Positions 25,610 through 33,993 of a DNA stretch of 64,000 nt are shown here, one piece after another. The notes under the pieces were generated by a model, which saw only the letters and a list, made by a program, of their open reading frames with translations, was not told the origin of the DNA and did no database searches. The translations under genes were made by a program, and so were the position numbers. The DNA lies in contig NZ_FOYL01000001.1 of the NCBI RefSeq assembly GCF_900115955.1, positions 930,001-994,000 on the forward strand. The letters are read 5' to 3'. This DNA comes from Lentzea waywayandensis (GTDB lineage Bacteria > Actinomycetota > Actinomycetes > Mycobacteriales > Pseudonocardiaceae). How positions within the stretch are numbered: the first letter of the stretch is position 1; each line of letters opens with the position of its first letter.

Positions 25610-25631
25610 TTCTGCAAAGGATCCGGACGCG
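25610..25631. repeat. 22-bp direct repeat, copy 2
   Basis: Second copy, differing only at one base (GGACGCG instead of GAACGCG at its end), same orientation, 255 bp from copy 1. It is followed directly by the hairpin at 25644-25677. Confidence 0.7.
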
Positions 25632-25643
25632 GCACGGGACATC

Positions 25644-25677
25644 GGGAGCAGACCCTGCGGGAACAGGGTCTGCTCCC
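25644..25677 (-). terminator. Hairpin after HTH-membrane gene B
   Basis: GGGAGCAGACCCTG (25644-25657) and CAGGGTCTGCTCCC (25664-25677) make a perfect 14-bp stem with a CGGGAA loop, 48 bases past the stop of the gene ending at 25725. There is no T-tract, as is usual in high-GC actinomycetes. Confidence 0.75.
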
Positions 25678-25724
25678 ATCACGCGAAGACAATTTGATGC
25701 ACGCGGCAACAAATGGTGATTCGA

Positions 25725-26537
25725 TCACCCGAACCGCGCCGCCGCCAAAGGCCACAGCGCGGTGATCAGAAACAGCATCGTCACCAGCGCCGCACGACTC
25801 GCACGAGCGGCTGTCACCGTGCACGCCCGCCCGCGCCTGGGCGTCGTGATCGTGACGGTGAACAGCACGCGGTCACGCCGGCGCCGCCGGGTCCGGACGG
25901 CCTGGGGCGCGGCACCGGTCAGCCGGACGCGCGCCTCCTGCCACGCCGCCACCCACTCGTCCTGCGCGGCGTCGCCGACGCCACAGGCCTGGACGAACGC
26001 GCGGACCTGCTCCTCGCGGGCCGGTAATCGCTCGTGGTTGACCAGGTGGTGCGCGGTGCTGCGCGGCAGGCTGTCGCTGCGGCGGCCGATGTCGGTGAAC
26101 GACGTGCCGGTCTGGATCATCAGCCGCCGCAGCTGGTGGTTGAACTGCTGCGCGGAGTTCACCCGCCTGGCCTGCACGAGCGGATCCGGTCCCTGCAACG
26201 GGGTCGCGGGCTTCGTGGAGGGTTTGGCCCGCATCGGCCGCAGCGACGGCTGGGTGGGCGGTCCGCTGACCTCCCGCACCCACCGCCACACCGCCGCCTT
26301 GAACTTCTGGTCGTGCTCGCCGGGAGCGGGCAGGGCGTCGTTCATCGCCAGCCACTGAAGGTGCGGATTGAGCCCCTGCCGTCCGTCCAGGAAGTCCCTG
26401 AACAGCGCTTCCGCCCGCCCACTGGTGGCGGCGAGGTCGTCGGGAGCGGGTCTGCCCGCGAGGTTCCAGCGGCGGATCACGTCGGCCCGCAGAGCCGCCG
26501 CCAGACCGGCGGCGGCCTCGGGTGTCTCGGCGGACAT
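25725..26537 (-). CDS. HTH protein with C-terminal membrane anchor, copy B
   Basis: A 270-residue protein of unknown function. Residues 1-95 form a helical N-terminal part (RDFLDGRQGLNPHLQWLAMND), residues 125-190 a helix-turn-helix region (LRRLMIQTGTSFTDIGRRS, then STAHHLVNHERLP) similar to copy A, then a basic stretch RTRRRRRDR and a final hydrophobic helix (ALVTMLFLITALWPLAAA). Its ATG overlaps the stop of the small membrane gene upstream as TGATG. The basic patch before the helix implies that the bulk of the protein is cytoplasmic. Confidence 0.7.
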   Translation of the reverse strand: MSAETPEAAAGLAAALRADVIRRWNLAGRPAPDDLAATSGRAEALFRDFLDGRQGLNPHLQWLAMNDALPAPGEHDQKFKAAVWRWVREVSGPPTQPSLRPMRAKPSTKPATPLQGPDPLVQARRVNSAQQFNHQLRRLMIQTGTSFTDIGRRSDSLPRSTAHHLVNHERLPAREEQVRAFVQACGVGDAAQDEWVAAWQEARVRLTGAAPQAVRTRRRRRDRVLFTVTITTPRRGRACTVTAARASRAALVTMLFLITALWPLAAARFG

Positions 26538-26740
26538 CAGCGCGCGGGCCCGCCGAACTGGGACAGCACGCCCAGGCCGACCACGATCGCGTTGACGATG
26601 ACGACGGTGTCCAGCACGAGGCCCGCGTCGTACCCGCGTTCGGTCATCGCCCAGATCAGGGCGATGTTGCCGAGCAACGGGTTCGTGTGCGGCGTCGCGG
26701 TCAGCTTGCGCAAGAAGGGCAGGTCGAACTCGAACTGCAT
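26537..26740 (-). CDS. Small membrane-associated protein of unknown function
   Basis: A 67-residue protein starting MQFEFDLPFLRKL with one clear hydrophobic helix near its end (GLVLDTVVIVNAIVVGLGVL). The gene is translationally coupled to the HTH-membrane gene B (TGATG), which implies a shared function. I do not recognise a family. The longer frame reaching 26851 is rejected because its added residues are not protein-like. Confidence 0.65.
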   Translation of the reverse strand: MQFEFDLPFLRKLTATPHTNPLLGNIALIWAMTERGYDAGLVLDTVVIVNAIVVGLGVLSQFGGPAR

Positions 26741-27136
26741 GGGACGTCCGATCTTCTGGTGACTCCGGAGCTTCGCCCCAGCCCCGTCACCGGCGGTGCC
26801 AGCCGCCTCGTGGTGATCGGGTTCTGCGGAGCGTGCCCGCCCATGCTGCACCGCGAAAACTCAGGCGTGCCAGCCCGGACGGGCGTGTCGCGGCGAGTGG
26901 GGACGGCCGTCGGACAGGCGCGGAACGTTCGCCGGCGTCCAGGCCCGTCCACGGACGTCCACGCGGTTGTCATGGACGCCGTGGACGCGCAGGTCAGCCG
27001 CGTCCAATTGGCTCGGCTTCACGGGACGAATAGTGTTGGCAGCGGTGCGAAAGCGCCGTGCCTGCTCGAACCGCGGACTGGTGACTCCGGACGTGCGCCG
27101 GGAGGTACTGCGGTGGCCGGGGGTGCCAGCCTCCGG
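26741..27136. other. Intergenic region without convincing gene
   Basis: Nearly 400 bases upstream of the small membrane gene. I see no ORF with good start and codon use. The segment around 26936-26990 holds several GTCCACG or CGTGGAC words in both orientations, which could be regulator binding sites or chance. Confidence 0.4.
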
Positions 27137-27619
27137 TCACCGGCGCCGGCCGGGCGTGCTCCAGCCGGGATTGATCCGCTCGGTCGCCTCGAGGTCGATG
27201 GCGTGCCGGGCCACGTGCTTGCCGGGCTTCGGCTTCTTGCTCATCAGCATGAGCGCCACAGCCACGACCAGCCCGATGGTGGCGAGTCCGGTGGCGACGG
27301 CGCGGGCAGCCGGGTGTTCGAGGACCAGCGTGCTGATCGTCAGGGCGAGCACGAGTGCGGCGATCGGGCCGATGACGGCGATGTCCGAGCGGTCCTCGGC
27401 CTCCTGCGAGGGCTCGGCCGGGGGCGTCACCTGCACTACAGGCGCGTACACCTCGATCGTCTCGAAGTTCCCGCGCGGCTGCTCGTAGGGCGGGGGCCGT
27501 AAGCCGGGAGGGACCGTCACCCCCGCCATGCTGCCCGAGAAAGGCGCGCCGCCGCAAACCTCGCATTTCACATGAGGTACGTGTTCCCATGTATCGCTGG
27601 TCAAAGGGAGGTCCGTCAT
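27137..27619 (-). CDS. Two-helix membrane protein with N-terminal Cys pair
   Basis: A protein of about 160 residues of unknown function. It has a CEVCG pair near the N-terminus, a proline-rich segment (PPGLRPPPYEQPRG), and two hydrophobic helices (IAVIGPIAALVLALTISTLVL and AVATGLATIGLVVAVALMLM) followed by a basic tail. Its ATG at 27619 overlaps the ATG of the divergent amidotransferase gene (CATG), so the true start may be the GTG at 27571. Confidence 0.6.
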   Translation of the reverse strand: MTDLPLTSDTWEHVPHVKCEVCGGAPFSGSMAGVTVPPGLRPPPYEQPRGNFETIEVYAPVVQVTPPAEPSQEAEDRSDIAVIGPIAALVLALTISTLVLEHPAARAVATGLATIGLVVAVALMLMSKKPKPGKHVARHAIDLEATERINPGWSTPGRRR

Positions 27620-28442
27620 GTGCCGGTGGCTCGCGTATTCCGGTTCTCCGGTCTTGCTGGAGGAACTGCTCTACGCGCCCGAGAACTCGCTCGTCATGCA
27701 GTCCAAGCACGCCCGGCTGGGCGCCACGGCGGTGAACGGTGACGGGTTCGGCATCGGCTGGTACGGCAACACGAGCGCTCCCGGCCTCTTCCTGAGCACC
27801 GAACCGGCGTGGAACGACCGCAACCTGCGGGAACTGTCCGCGCAGATCACCGTCGACCGGGTGTTCGCGCACGTGCGGGCCTCCACGGGCGGCGCCGTGC
27901 AGCGGTCCAACTGCCACCCGTTCCGCCACCAGAACTGGTTGTGGATGCACAACGGGCTCATCGCCAAGTTCCCGCTGGTGCGGCGCGAGCTGATGCTGGC
28001 GATCGACCCCGTGCTGTTCCCGCTGATCGAGGGGTCGACGGACTCGGAGATCATGTTCTACCTGGCGATCAGCTTCGGCATGGAGCAGGATCCGCCGGCG
28101 GGGGTGGCGCGCATGGTCGAGTTCGTCGAGGACGTCGGCAGGCGCGCGGGCGTCGAGTACCCGATCCAGATGACGGTCGCGGTCACGGACGGCTCGACGA
28201 CCTGGGCGTTCCGCTACTCGAGCCGCGGCAAGTCGCGGAGCCTGTTCCACAGCACCGACGTGTCGACGTTGCGCCGCCAGTACCCGGACAACCCGGCGCT
28301 GCACCACCTCGCCGACGACTCGCGGCTCATCGTGTCCGAACCGCTGGCCGACCTGGTGGGCGCCTGGCAGGAGGTGCCGGAGTCGACGTGCGTGGTGGTC
28401 AGGCCCGGCGTCGAAGAGGAACTCATGCCGTTCAAGCCGTGA
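27618..28442 (+). CDS. Class II glutamine amidotransferase (YafJ/EgtC-like)
   Basis: A 274-residue protein with the Ntn-hydrolase glutaminase fold. Cys2 after the initiator Met is the catalytic nucleophile (MCRWLAYSG), and NGDGFGIGWYG, RASTGGAVQ and NCHPFRHQNWLWMHNG are the glutamine-binding blocks. YafJ-type proteins are mostly uncharacterised, while EgtC hydrolyses the gamma-glutamyl intermediate in ergothioneine synthesis; no other egt gene is here. AAGGGAGG before the ATG makes the start firm. Confidence 0.88.
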   Translation: MCRWLAYSGSPVLLEELLYAPENSLVMQSKHARLGATAVNGDGFGIGWYGNTSAPGLFLSTEPAWNDRNLRELSAQITVDRVFAHVRASTGGAVQRSNCHPFRHQNWLWMHNGLIAKFPLVRRELMLAIDPVLFPLIEGSTDSEIMFYLAISFGMEQDPPAGVARMVEFVEDVGRRAGVEYPIQMTVAVTDGSTTWAFRYSSRGKSRSLFHSTDVSTLRRQYPDNPALHHLADDSRLIVSEPLADLVGAWQEVPESTCVVVRPGVEEELMPFKP

Positions 28443-28470
28443 AACCGGGAATCGTCAGGTGACCGTCAGT

Positions 28471-28490
28471 TGACGAACCGCGATTCGTCA
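28471..28490. promoter_or_regulatory. Inverted repeat upstream of DUF4360 gene
   Basis: TGACGAA (28471-28477) and TTCGTCA (28484-28490) are perfect 7-bp arms with a six-base centre, 48 bases before the DUF4360 start. TTGACG at 28470-28475 could be a -35 element, so the palindrome may be an operator. Confidence 0.45.
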
Positions 28491-28537
28491 TAGCGTCTGG
28501 TGCTGCCGCCGCCACGGACCCCTCGGAGAGGTTCCTC

Positions 28538-29119
28538 ATGCTCACCACGGCAGCGGCAGCACTCATCGCCCTATCCTCCCTCGCCCCCGTCGAAGAAGCC
28601 CCGGCACCCGTTCTGGAGGTCGTGACCGTCAACGGATCGGGATGCCCGGCGGGCGACGCCGACGTCAAGACCGACGGCCGGACGTTCACGATCGGCTACC
28701 ACACCTTCCTGGCACGGGCGGGCAGCGGCTCGTCACCGCTCGACATGCGCAAGAACTGCCAGGTCAACCTGCGGGTGAACGTGCCGGAGGGCTTCACCTA
28801 CGGTCTGGCGAGAACCACCTACGAGGGCTACGCGCACCTCCAGGACGGCGCGAGCGGCCTGAACCGGGTCAGCACCTATCTGCAGGGCACCTCGCCCACC
28901 GCGACGGTGAACCAGGCGTTCAGCGGGCCGTTCAGCGACAGCTGGCAGACCCACTACCGCCCGGGCTCGAACGAGATCCAGTGGTCGCCGTGCGGTGAAC
29001 GGCGCAACATCAACATCAACGCCGAGGTCCGCGTCACGCTCGGCTCCGCGGACCCCGACCGCCTCAACTTCGCGATCGTGGAGTCCAGCCGCGGCGCGGT
29101 GCGCGTGAAGCGCTGCTGA
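28538..29119 (+). CDS. Secreted DUF4360 protein
   Basis: A 193-residue exported protein (signal MLTTAAAALIALSSLAPVEEA) of the DUF4360 family, found in actinomycetes and fungi with unknown function. It has four cysteines (GCPAG, KNCQV, SPCGE and a C-terminal KRC) likely to form disulfides, and the family phrases FTIGYHTFLAR and NINAEVRVTL. Its last 56 bases overlap the 3' end of the convergent mannosyltransferase gene. Confidence 0.85.
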   Translation: MLTTAAAALIALSSLAPVEEAPAPVLEVVTVNGSGCPAGDADVKTDGRTFTIGYHTFLARAGSGSSPLDMRKNCQVNLRVNVPEGFTYGLARTTYEGYAHLQDGASGLNRVSTYLQGTSPTATVNQAFSGPFSDSWQTHYRPGSNEIQWSPCGERRNININAEVRVTLGSADPDRLNFAIVESSRGAVRVKRC

Positions 29120-30356
29120 GCTCCCGCCTGGTGGCGGTGAACGCCGCCGCCACCAGGCCGATGATCGCGACCCACGTGTACGCGTCGCCGTAGACGTGCT
29201 GCTGCCAGGACCACAGCATCTCCTTGTCGCCGGTGCTCGGCAGCCAGGTGAAGGGCTGCACCAGGAAGATCACCAGCAGCGCGCCGAGCGTCGGCCACGC
29301 CCAGTTCCTCCGCGCGAAACCCAGGGCCAGGAACGCCGGAACGCACCAGACCCAGTGGTGCGACCAGGAGACCGGCGAGACGAGCAGGCCCGCCGTCGCG
29401 ATCGCGGTCAGCGCCACGACCTCGTTGCGAGCGCCATGCGCCGCCACGACCGCGAGCGTCACGACGATCAGCGACAACCCCATCCACAGCAACGACTCCG
29501 CGTGCTCGCCGGGGTTGATCCGGTGCAGCACGCCGCGCAACGACTGGTTCGTCATGTACGCGAGGCCACCTGCCCGGCTCGGGTCGAGCAGGGCGTGGAA
29601 CCAGAACTCGGCGGAGTCCTTGGCGGCGAACAGGAATCCCAGCACCGCCATCCCGGCGAACGCCATCATCGACAGCGCGGCCGCCCGCCATTCCCTGCGC
29701 ACCAGGAAGTACAGCAGGAAGATCAGCGGAGTCAGCTTGATCGCGGCGGCCACCCCGACCAGCAGGCCGCGGAACCGCGGATCGCGCACAGCCAGGCAGT
29801 CCACCACCACGAGCGCCATCAGCAGCAGGTTGATCTGTCCGAAGAGGAACGTCGAGATCACCGGTTCCAGTGCCACGGCGAGGATCGCGACCGCGGGTCC
29901 GACGGTCCACACGACGTTCGAGCGCTGGGTGAGCCGCGCGGTGACGAGGACGCTCACCGCGGACAGGCACAGGAAGTTCACCACGACCACGAGCGAGTTC
30001 GCCGCCCACACCGGCAGGAACGTCAGGCCGCTGAAGAGCACCGCGGCGATCGGCGGGTAGGTGAACGGCAGGCGCGGGCCGTCCAGCGAGCCCGGGAAGT
30101 CGACGTAGAGCGCGTGCCCCTGCAGCCACGCCTCACCGCCCGTGCGGTAGACCTGAAGGTCCAGGAAGTAGAAACCCAGGCCGACCAACGAGATCGGCAG
30201 CGCGGCCAGTGCCACGAACCACAGCACGCGGACGAACCTGCGTGCGGCCACCCAGCGGTGCCGGGTCAGCAGTCGTCTCCTGCCGGACTCGAACGCGCCG
30301 GCGGACATCGGCGGGACCTCGTCGGCGAGCCCTCTGATCAACAGCATCTCGTTCAC
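29064..30356 (-). CDS. GT87-family polyprenol-linked mannosyltransferase
   Basis: A 430-residue integral membrane glycosyltransferase (DUF2029/GT87) with about ten transmembrane helices. The family motif around the first loop, LDLQVYRTGGEAWLQG followed by FTYPPIAAVLF, is present, as is HHWVW in the C-terminal half. Mycobacterial relatives use polyprenyl-phosphate mannose to build lipomannan or PIM glycolipids in the envelope. Start GTG at 30356 or ATG three codons later. Confidence 0.85.
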   Translation of the reverse strand: MNEMLLIRGLADEVPPMSAGAFESGRRRLLTRHRWVAARRFVRVLWFVALAALPISLVGLGFYFLDLQVYRTGGEAWLQGHALYVDFPGSLDGPRLPFTYPPIAAVLFSGLTFLPVWAANSLVVVVNFLCLSAVSVLVTARLTQRSNVVWTVGPAVAILAVALEPVISTFLFGQINLLLMALVVVDCLAVRDPRFRGLLVGVAAAIKLTPLIFLLYFLVRREWRAAALSMMAFAGMAVLGFLFAAKDSAEFWFHALLDPSRAGGLAYMTNQSLRGVLHRINPGEHAESLLWMGLSLIVVTLAVVAAHGARNEVVALTAIATAGLLVSPVSWSHHWVWCVPAFLALGFARRNWAWPTLGALLVIFLVQPFTWLPSTGDKEMLWSWQQHVYGDAYTWVAIIGLVAAAFTATRRELSSASRAPRRGWTPRSRS

Positions 30357-30452
30357 GACTACTTCTTGGCCGGATCGCGGATCTGCGTTTCGGCAAAGGG
30401 AATGTGACAGTCCTCATGGGAACGCTCGGAGGCTCATCGGCCAAGAAGGAAC

Positions 30453-31493
30453 ATGACCCACGAGCAGTTCCTTGCGCTGAAGCGCTTTCCCGCGCTGGAC
30501 GGCGTGCGTGCCATCGCCGCGCTGATGGTCGTGTTCTTCCACTACGGCGGGCCAGGCTTCCTGCAGGGATGGCTCGGGGTCCAGATCTTCTTCGTGCTGT
30601 CCGGGTTCCTGATCACCACGTTGCTGCTGCGCGAACACGCCCGCAACGGTCGCATCGATCTCAAGGAGTTCTACCGCCGCAGGGCGTTCCGCATCCTGCC
30701 GGTCTACTTCGTGGTCCTGCTCGTCACGGCGGCGGGCCTGCTGGTCGCCGGACAGTTCTGGCAGAACCCGCTCGGCCGTGACTTCCCGCTGTACCTGACG
30801 TTCCTCAACGAGTTCGGGCACGGCGGCGCCTACGGGCAGTCGTGGTCCCTTGGCGTGGAACAGAAGTTCTACCTCGTGTGGCCGTTGCTGGCGTTCGCGC
30901 TGCTGCCCCGGTGGCGTCCGGCGGTGACCATCGGGTTGATGGCGCTCGCGTTGGCCGTGGTGCCGTTCACCGTGTCATCGGACCCCAAGGGCTGGTCGGT
31001 GCACTACTTCACGGTGCTGGTCGGCTGTGCGCTGGCGTTGCTGATGAACGACAAACGGGGGTTCGCGGTGATCAGGCCGTTCATGACGCCCTGGGTGATC
31101 TTGCTGTTCCTCGGCGTGCACCTGTCGGTTCCGCTCATCTCCGGCGCGCTGGACGGCGCGATCCCCGGTTTCGTGTCGGTGGTGCCGATCTACGCGGTCG
31201 CCGTGGGGCTGACGCTGCCCGCGCTGCTGGCACCGGGACGGGTGCGACGGCTGCTGTCGGCTCGCCCGATGGTGTGGCTCGGCGAGCGGTCGTACTCGAT
31301 CTACCTGGTGCAGTCGATCGCACACTCGATCGTGCTGCTCACGGGCGCATCAGGCCTGGTCGTGGCAGTGTCGACGTCGTTGGTGGCGATCGGGATCGCC
31401 GATCTGACCTACCGGTTCGTCGAGCTGCCGATGATCAGGCGAGGCAGGTCACACCGTCCGGCCGGGAATGCGCCGGCACCCATCGGCCAATAG
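30453..31493 (+). CDS. Acyltransferase 3 family membrane protein
   Basis: A 346-residue protein with about ten transmembrane helices that O-acylates a sugar or lipid at the membrane. The opening FPALDGVRAIAALMVVFFHY (catalytic-type His in FFHY) and EFYRRRAFRILP are diagnostic for the AT3/OafA family, which here lacks an added SGNH domain. It is divergent from the GT87 gene, so both may modify envelope glycolipids. The acceptor is unknown. Confidence 0.9.
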   Translation: MTHEQFLALKRFPALDGVRAIAALMVVFFHYGGPGFLQGWLGVQIFFVLSGFLITTLLLREHARNGRIDLKEFYRRRAFRILPVYFVVLLVTAAGLLVAGQFWQNPLGRDFPLYLTFLNEFGHGGAYGQSWSLGVEQKFYLVWPLLAFALLPRWRPAVTIGLMALALAVVPFTVSSDPKGWSVHYFTVLVGCALALLMNDKRGFAVIRPFMTPWVILLFLGVHLSVPLISGALDGAIPGFVSVVPIYAVAVGLTLPALLAPGRVRRLLSARPMVWLGERSYSIYLVQSIAHSIVLLTGASGLVVAVSTSLVAIGIADLTYRFVELPMIRRGRSHRPAGNAPAPIGQ

Positions 31494-31543
31494 TTTCCGT
31501 GAGCACCGAGACTGCGCCGCCGGCGCGAACAGGAGGGCCGGGG

Positions 31544-32080
31544 GTGACGAAGCCTCTGGACAGGGACGCCTGGGTCGAGCTGTACGACCGGCACGCCCGC
31601 GATCTGCACCGCTATCTGGCGCTGCGGGTGGACGCCACGATCGCGGACGACCTGGTGTCCGAGGCGTTCCTCATCGCCTGGGAACGCCGTGCGAGCTTCG
31701 ACCCGGCCCGCGCGAGCGTCAAGGCGTGGCTGTTCGGGATCGGGACGAACCTGCTGCGCCAGCACGTGCGCTCCGAGGGCAGGCGCCTGCGGGCCTGGGC
31801 GCGCGACCACGGCAGGCGCGCGGTGGCCGACCACGTCGACGACCGCACGGCGTCGGCGGTGGACGCCAAGTCGCTGATGAGCGACCTGGGCGAGACGCTC
31901 GCGGACCTGCGGCCGGAGGAACGGGACGTGCTGCTGATGGTGGCGTGGGCCGATCTGAGCGCGGCCGAGGTCGCCGAGGTGACCGAGACGCCGGTGGCGA
32001 CGGTGCGGACCCGGTTGTTCCGGGCGCGGGCCAAGCTGCGGGCGAAGATCAACGGACAGGAGGGTGACGACGATGCGTGA
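31544..32080 (+). CDS. ECF-subfamily RNA polymerase sigma factor
   Basis: A 178-residue sigma-70 family factor with region 2 (RDLHRYLALRVDATIADDLVSEAF, region 2.4 FLIAWERRASF) and region 4 (LRPEERDVLLMVAWADLSAAEVAEV, then VATVRTRLFRARAKL). GTG at 31544 is chosen because AGGAGG lies six bases before it; a longer frame into the acyltransferase gene has no support. It overlaps the following CU044_5270 gene by eight bases, a common pairing in actinomycetes in which the partner likely regulates the sigma factor. Confidence 0.92.
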   Translation: MTKPLDRDAWVELYDRHARDLHRYLALRVDATIADDLVSEAFLIAWERRASFDPARASVKAWLFGIGTNLLRQHVRSEGRRLRAWARDHGRRAVADHVDDRTASAVDAKSLMSDLGETLADLRPEERDVLLMVAWADLSAAEVAEVTETPVATVRTRLFRARAKLRAKINGQEGDDDA

Positions 32081-33101
32081 CGTGACTCGTCAGGTCGAGG
32101 ACGAGACGGTCAAGTGGGCGATGTCGGACGTCGCCCCGATGAGCGACGAGGCGTTCGACCGCGGCCGTGCCGCCCTGCTGGCGCGCATCGACGCCGAGGA
32201 GTCCGGCAAGGTCGTCGCACTGGCACCTCGGCGCCGGCGCCGCATCCCGGTGGTGGCCGCGGCCGCCGCGATGGTCGTGATCGCGGGCGCCGCCCTGGTC
32301 GCCCCGTCGCTGATGTCGCGCGACACGGGCCCGAGCGTGGGCAGCGCCGCCGCGGCCGAACTGCTCCACCAGGCCGCGACGCACACCGGTGACGCGAAGC
32401 TCCAGCCGGGCCAGGCCCTCCAGGTGCTGGAGTACGCCCGCTGGTCGGTGTCCGACGCCGGGCACAGGTGGATGTACCTGCAGGACCAGACGTTGCAGAC
32501 GTGGATCCCGGCCGACCGCACGGGCACATGGCTCTACCGGCAGAACAAGACCGGTGAGAGGCAGTGGCTGATCGGGTCGGAGAAGGACAACGCGCGGGAC
32601 GTGCCCGAGAACCTGCACACCGACGGCGAGTACACCTCCGTCGGCGGGCCCGCGTTGCACGACAAGATCAAGTCCAGCTTCCGCGACCCGTCGCCCGAGT
32701 ACCTCGCCTCTCTTCCCCTCGACCCGCGTGAGCTGTACGGAAAGCTCCGCGACGAGGTGGCGGGCGACGAAGGCCTGACCTTCCTGCAGATGATCAACGA
32801 CGGCCTGGACACCGGTGTGTACCCGGCACAGGTGCGGGCTTCGGTCTACAAGGCTCTGACCTACCTGCCGAAGCTGGAGATCGTCGAGGAGGCGGCCGTG
32901 ATCGACAGTCGCAGCGGCACCGCGCTCGGCGTCACCGAGAACGAGACGACCGAGCAGATCGTCATCGACCAGGCGACCGGCGAGTACCTCGGGTCCCGCA
33001 CGGTGCTGGCGAAGGACGCGTGGGGCCTGAAGCAGGGCCAGGTCATCGGCACCACCTCGGTGAGGACGAAGGTGGTGGCGGGCCTGGGGCTCGCTTCCTG
33101 A
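32073..33101 (+). CDS. CU044_5270-family membrane protein, sigma-factor partner
   Basis: A 342-residue protein with a cytoplasmic N-terminus, one transmembrane helix (RRIPVVAAAAAMVVIAGAAL) and a large exported domain. The family accompanies ECF sigma factors in actinomycetes, and a role like that of an anti-sigma factor is inferred; no classical zinc-binding ASD motif is visible. ATG at 32073 fits AGGAGG nine bases upstream better than the GTG at 32064. Translationally coupled to the sigma factor. Confidence 0.82.
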   Translation: MRDVTRQVEDETVKWAMSDVAPMSDEAFDRGRAALLARIDAEESGKVVALAPRRRRRIPVVAAAAAMVVIAGAALVAPSLMSRDTGPSVGSAAAAELLHQAATHTGDAKLQPGQALQVLEYARWSVSDAGHRWMYLQDQTLQTWIPADRTGTWLYRQNKTGERQWLIGSEKDNARDVPENLHTDGEYTSVGGPALHDKIKSSFRDPSPEYLASLPLDPRELYGKLRDEVAGDEGLTFLQMINDGLDTGVYPAQVRASVYKALTYLPKLEIVEEAAVIDSRSGTALGVTENETTEQIVIDQATGEYLGSRTVLAKDAWGLKQGQVIGTTSVRTKVVAGLGLAS

Positions 33102-33103
33102 CC

Positions 33104-33928
33104 TCAGCGCGCGAACGCCCGGTGCAGGACCACCCAGACCTCACCGGGCCGCTCCATCGTGCCGGGGAACCACCCCGGCGCGATGGCCTCGGTCAGTTCC
33201 TCCGCCCGTTCGATCAGGGTGCTCACCGCGGGCTCGCCGACGACGACCACGGCGGACCAGTCCACGCACGCGAGCAGGTAGTCCTCGCCGACCCCGAACC
33301 GCTGCTCCAGCACCGTCAGGAGCTCGTGGCCGGTGTCCGGGCCCGCGTCGACCCGGCTGACGTCCGGCACCTCGGCGTCCTCGACATCCTCAGTGGACTC
33401 GACGGGATCGCTGTCCCCGGCGGGGTCGTCGTCCTCGTCGGCGTGGTACTCCGACCAGACGTGCTTGCTGATCGAGTGGATGCTGGAGATCAGGCCGTCC
33501 GTCTGCTGCTCGGTCATGATCAGCGTGATCGAGCGCCCGTCGGTCAGCGTGAAGGTCAGCTCGGCCTCCGGGACGTCGCCGGAGCCGGGGATCGCCTCGG
33601 CGTGACCGGCCACCTCGCTCGCGGGCAGAGGATCGGCGGGACTCTGCCGGCCCATCCGCAACGACGGCAGGTTGGCGGCCATGTCGACGACGAGCCGGGC
33701 GGCGGTGAAGAACGCGTCCTTGTCGCGGAACTCCTTGCGGCTGCTCGCGATCGTGCGGCCGATGCCGGTGGGGTCCACCCGCGCCTCGACGACGCCGCTG
33801 CGCCGCTCACCGTCCCACGTCGCGAAGACCGTGAGGCCGTTGGCCATGCGCTTGCGGTAGTTCTCCTCGCGGCCGTGCCGGTACAGCTCCCAGCCGGCGA
33901 CCGACTCCGGCCAGTTCTCGACGGACAA
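33104..33928 (-). CDS. Conserved-looking hypothetical protein
   Basis: A soluble protein of about 274 residues with no family I recognise. It starts with VENWPESVAGWELYRHG and has a very acidic middle (ADEDDDPAGDSDP) between a beta-rich N-terminal half and a helical C-terminal half ending APGWFPGTMERPGEVWVV. TTG at 33928 is proposed as the start because GAGAGGAAG precedes it; the longer frame to 34033 runs into the cupin gene promoter. Confidence 0.6.
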   Translation of the reverse strand: MSVENWPESVAGWELYRHGREENYRKRMANGLTVFATWDGERRSGVVEARVDPTGIGRTIASSRKEFRDKDAFFTAARLVVDMAANLPSLRMGRQSPADPLPASEVAGHAEAIPGSGDVPEAELTFTLTDGRSITLIMTEQQTDGLISSIHSISKHVWSEYHADEDDDPAGDSDPVESTEDVEDAEVPDVSRVDAGPDTGHELLTVLEQRFGVGEDYLLACVDWSAVVVVGEPAVSTLIERAEELTEAIAPGWFPGTMERPGEVWVVLHRAFAR

Positions 33929-33993
33929 CGATCTTCCTCTCGACGGGAATCCGACGTTGTCACAAATCGGCGTGCTGCGTGGTCTTTTCTGAC

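Larger units (their letters stand above)
25339..25724. other. Intergenic region with 22-bp repeats and hairpin
   Basis: About 385 bases between two HTH-membrane genes. It holds two near-identical 22-bp direct repeats and a strong hairpin, listed separately. A 164-codon minus-strand frame crosses it, but it reads both repeats as nearly the same peptide (RVRILCR) and has no ribosome site, so I do not call it a gene. The base composition between the repeats is less GC-rich than its surroundings. Confidence 0.5.

Noticed and set aside
25355..25631. CRISPR array
   Set aside because: Only two copies of the repeat, 255 bp apart, with no regular spacers and no cas genes.
25218..25712. A 164-codon minus-strand gene across the repeats
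   Set aside because: No ribosome site, overlaps the HTH-membrane gene, and its apparent internal repeat is just the 22-bp DNA repeat translated twice.
30842..32080. Sigma factor beginning inside the acyltransferase gene
   Set aside because: The true start is the GTG at 31544 with AGGAGG upstream; earlier codons are an off-frame reading of the acyltransferase.
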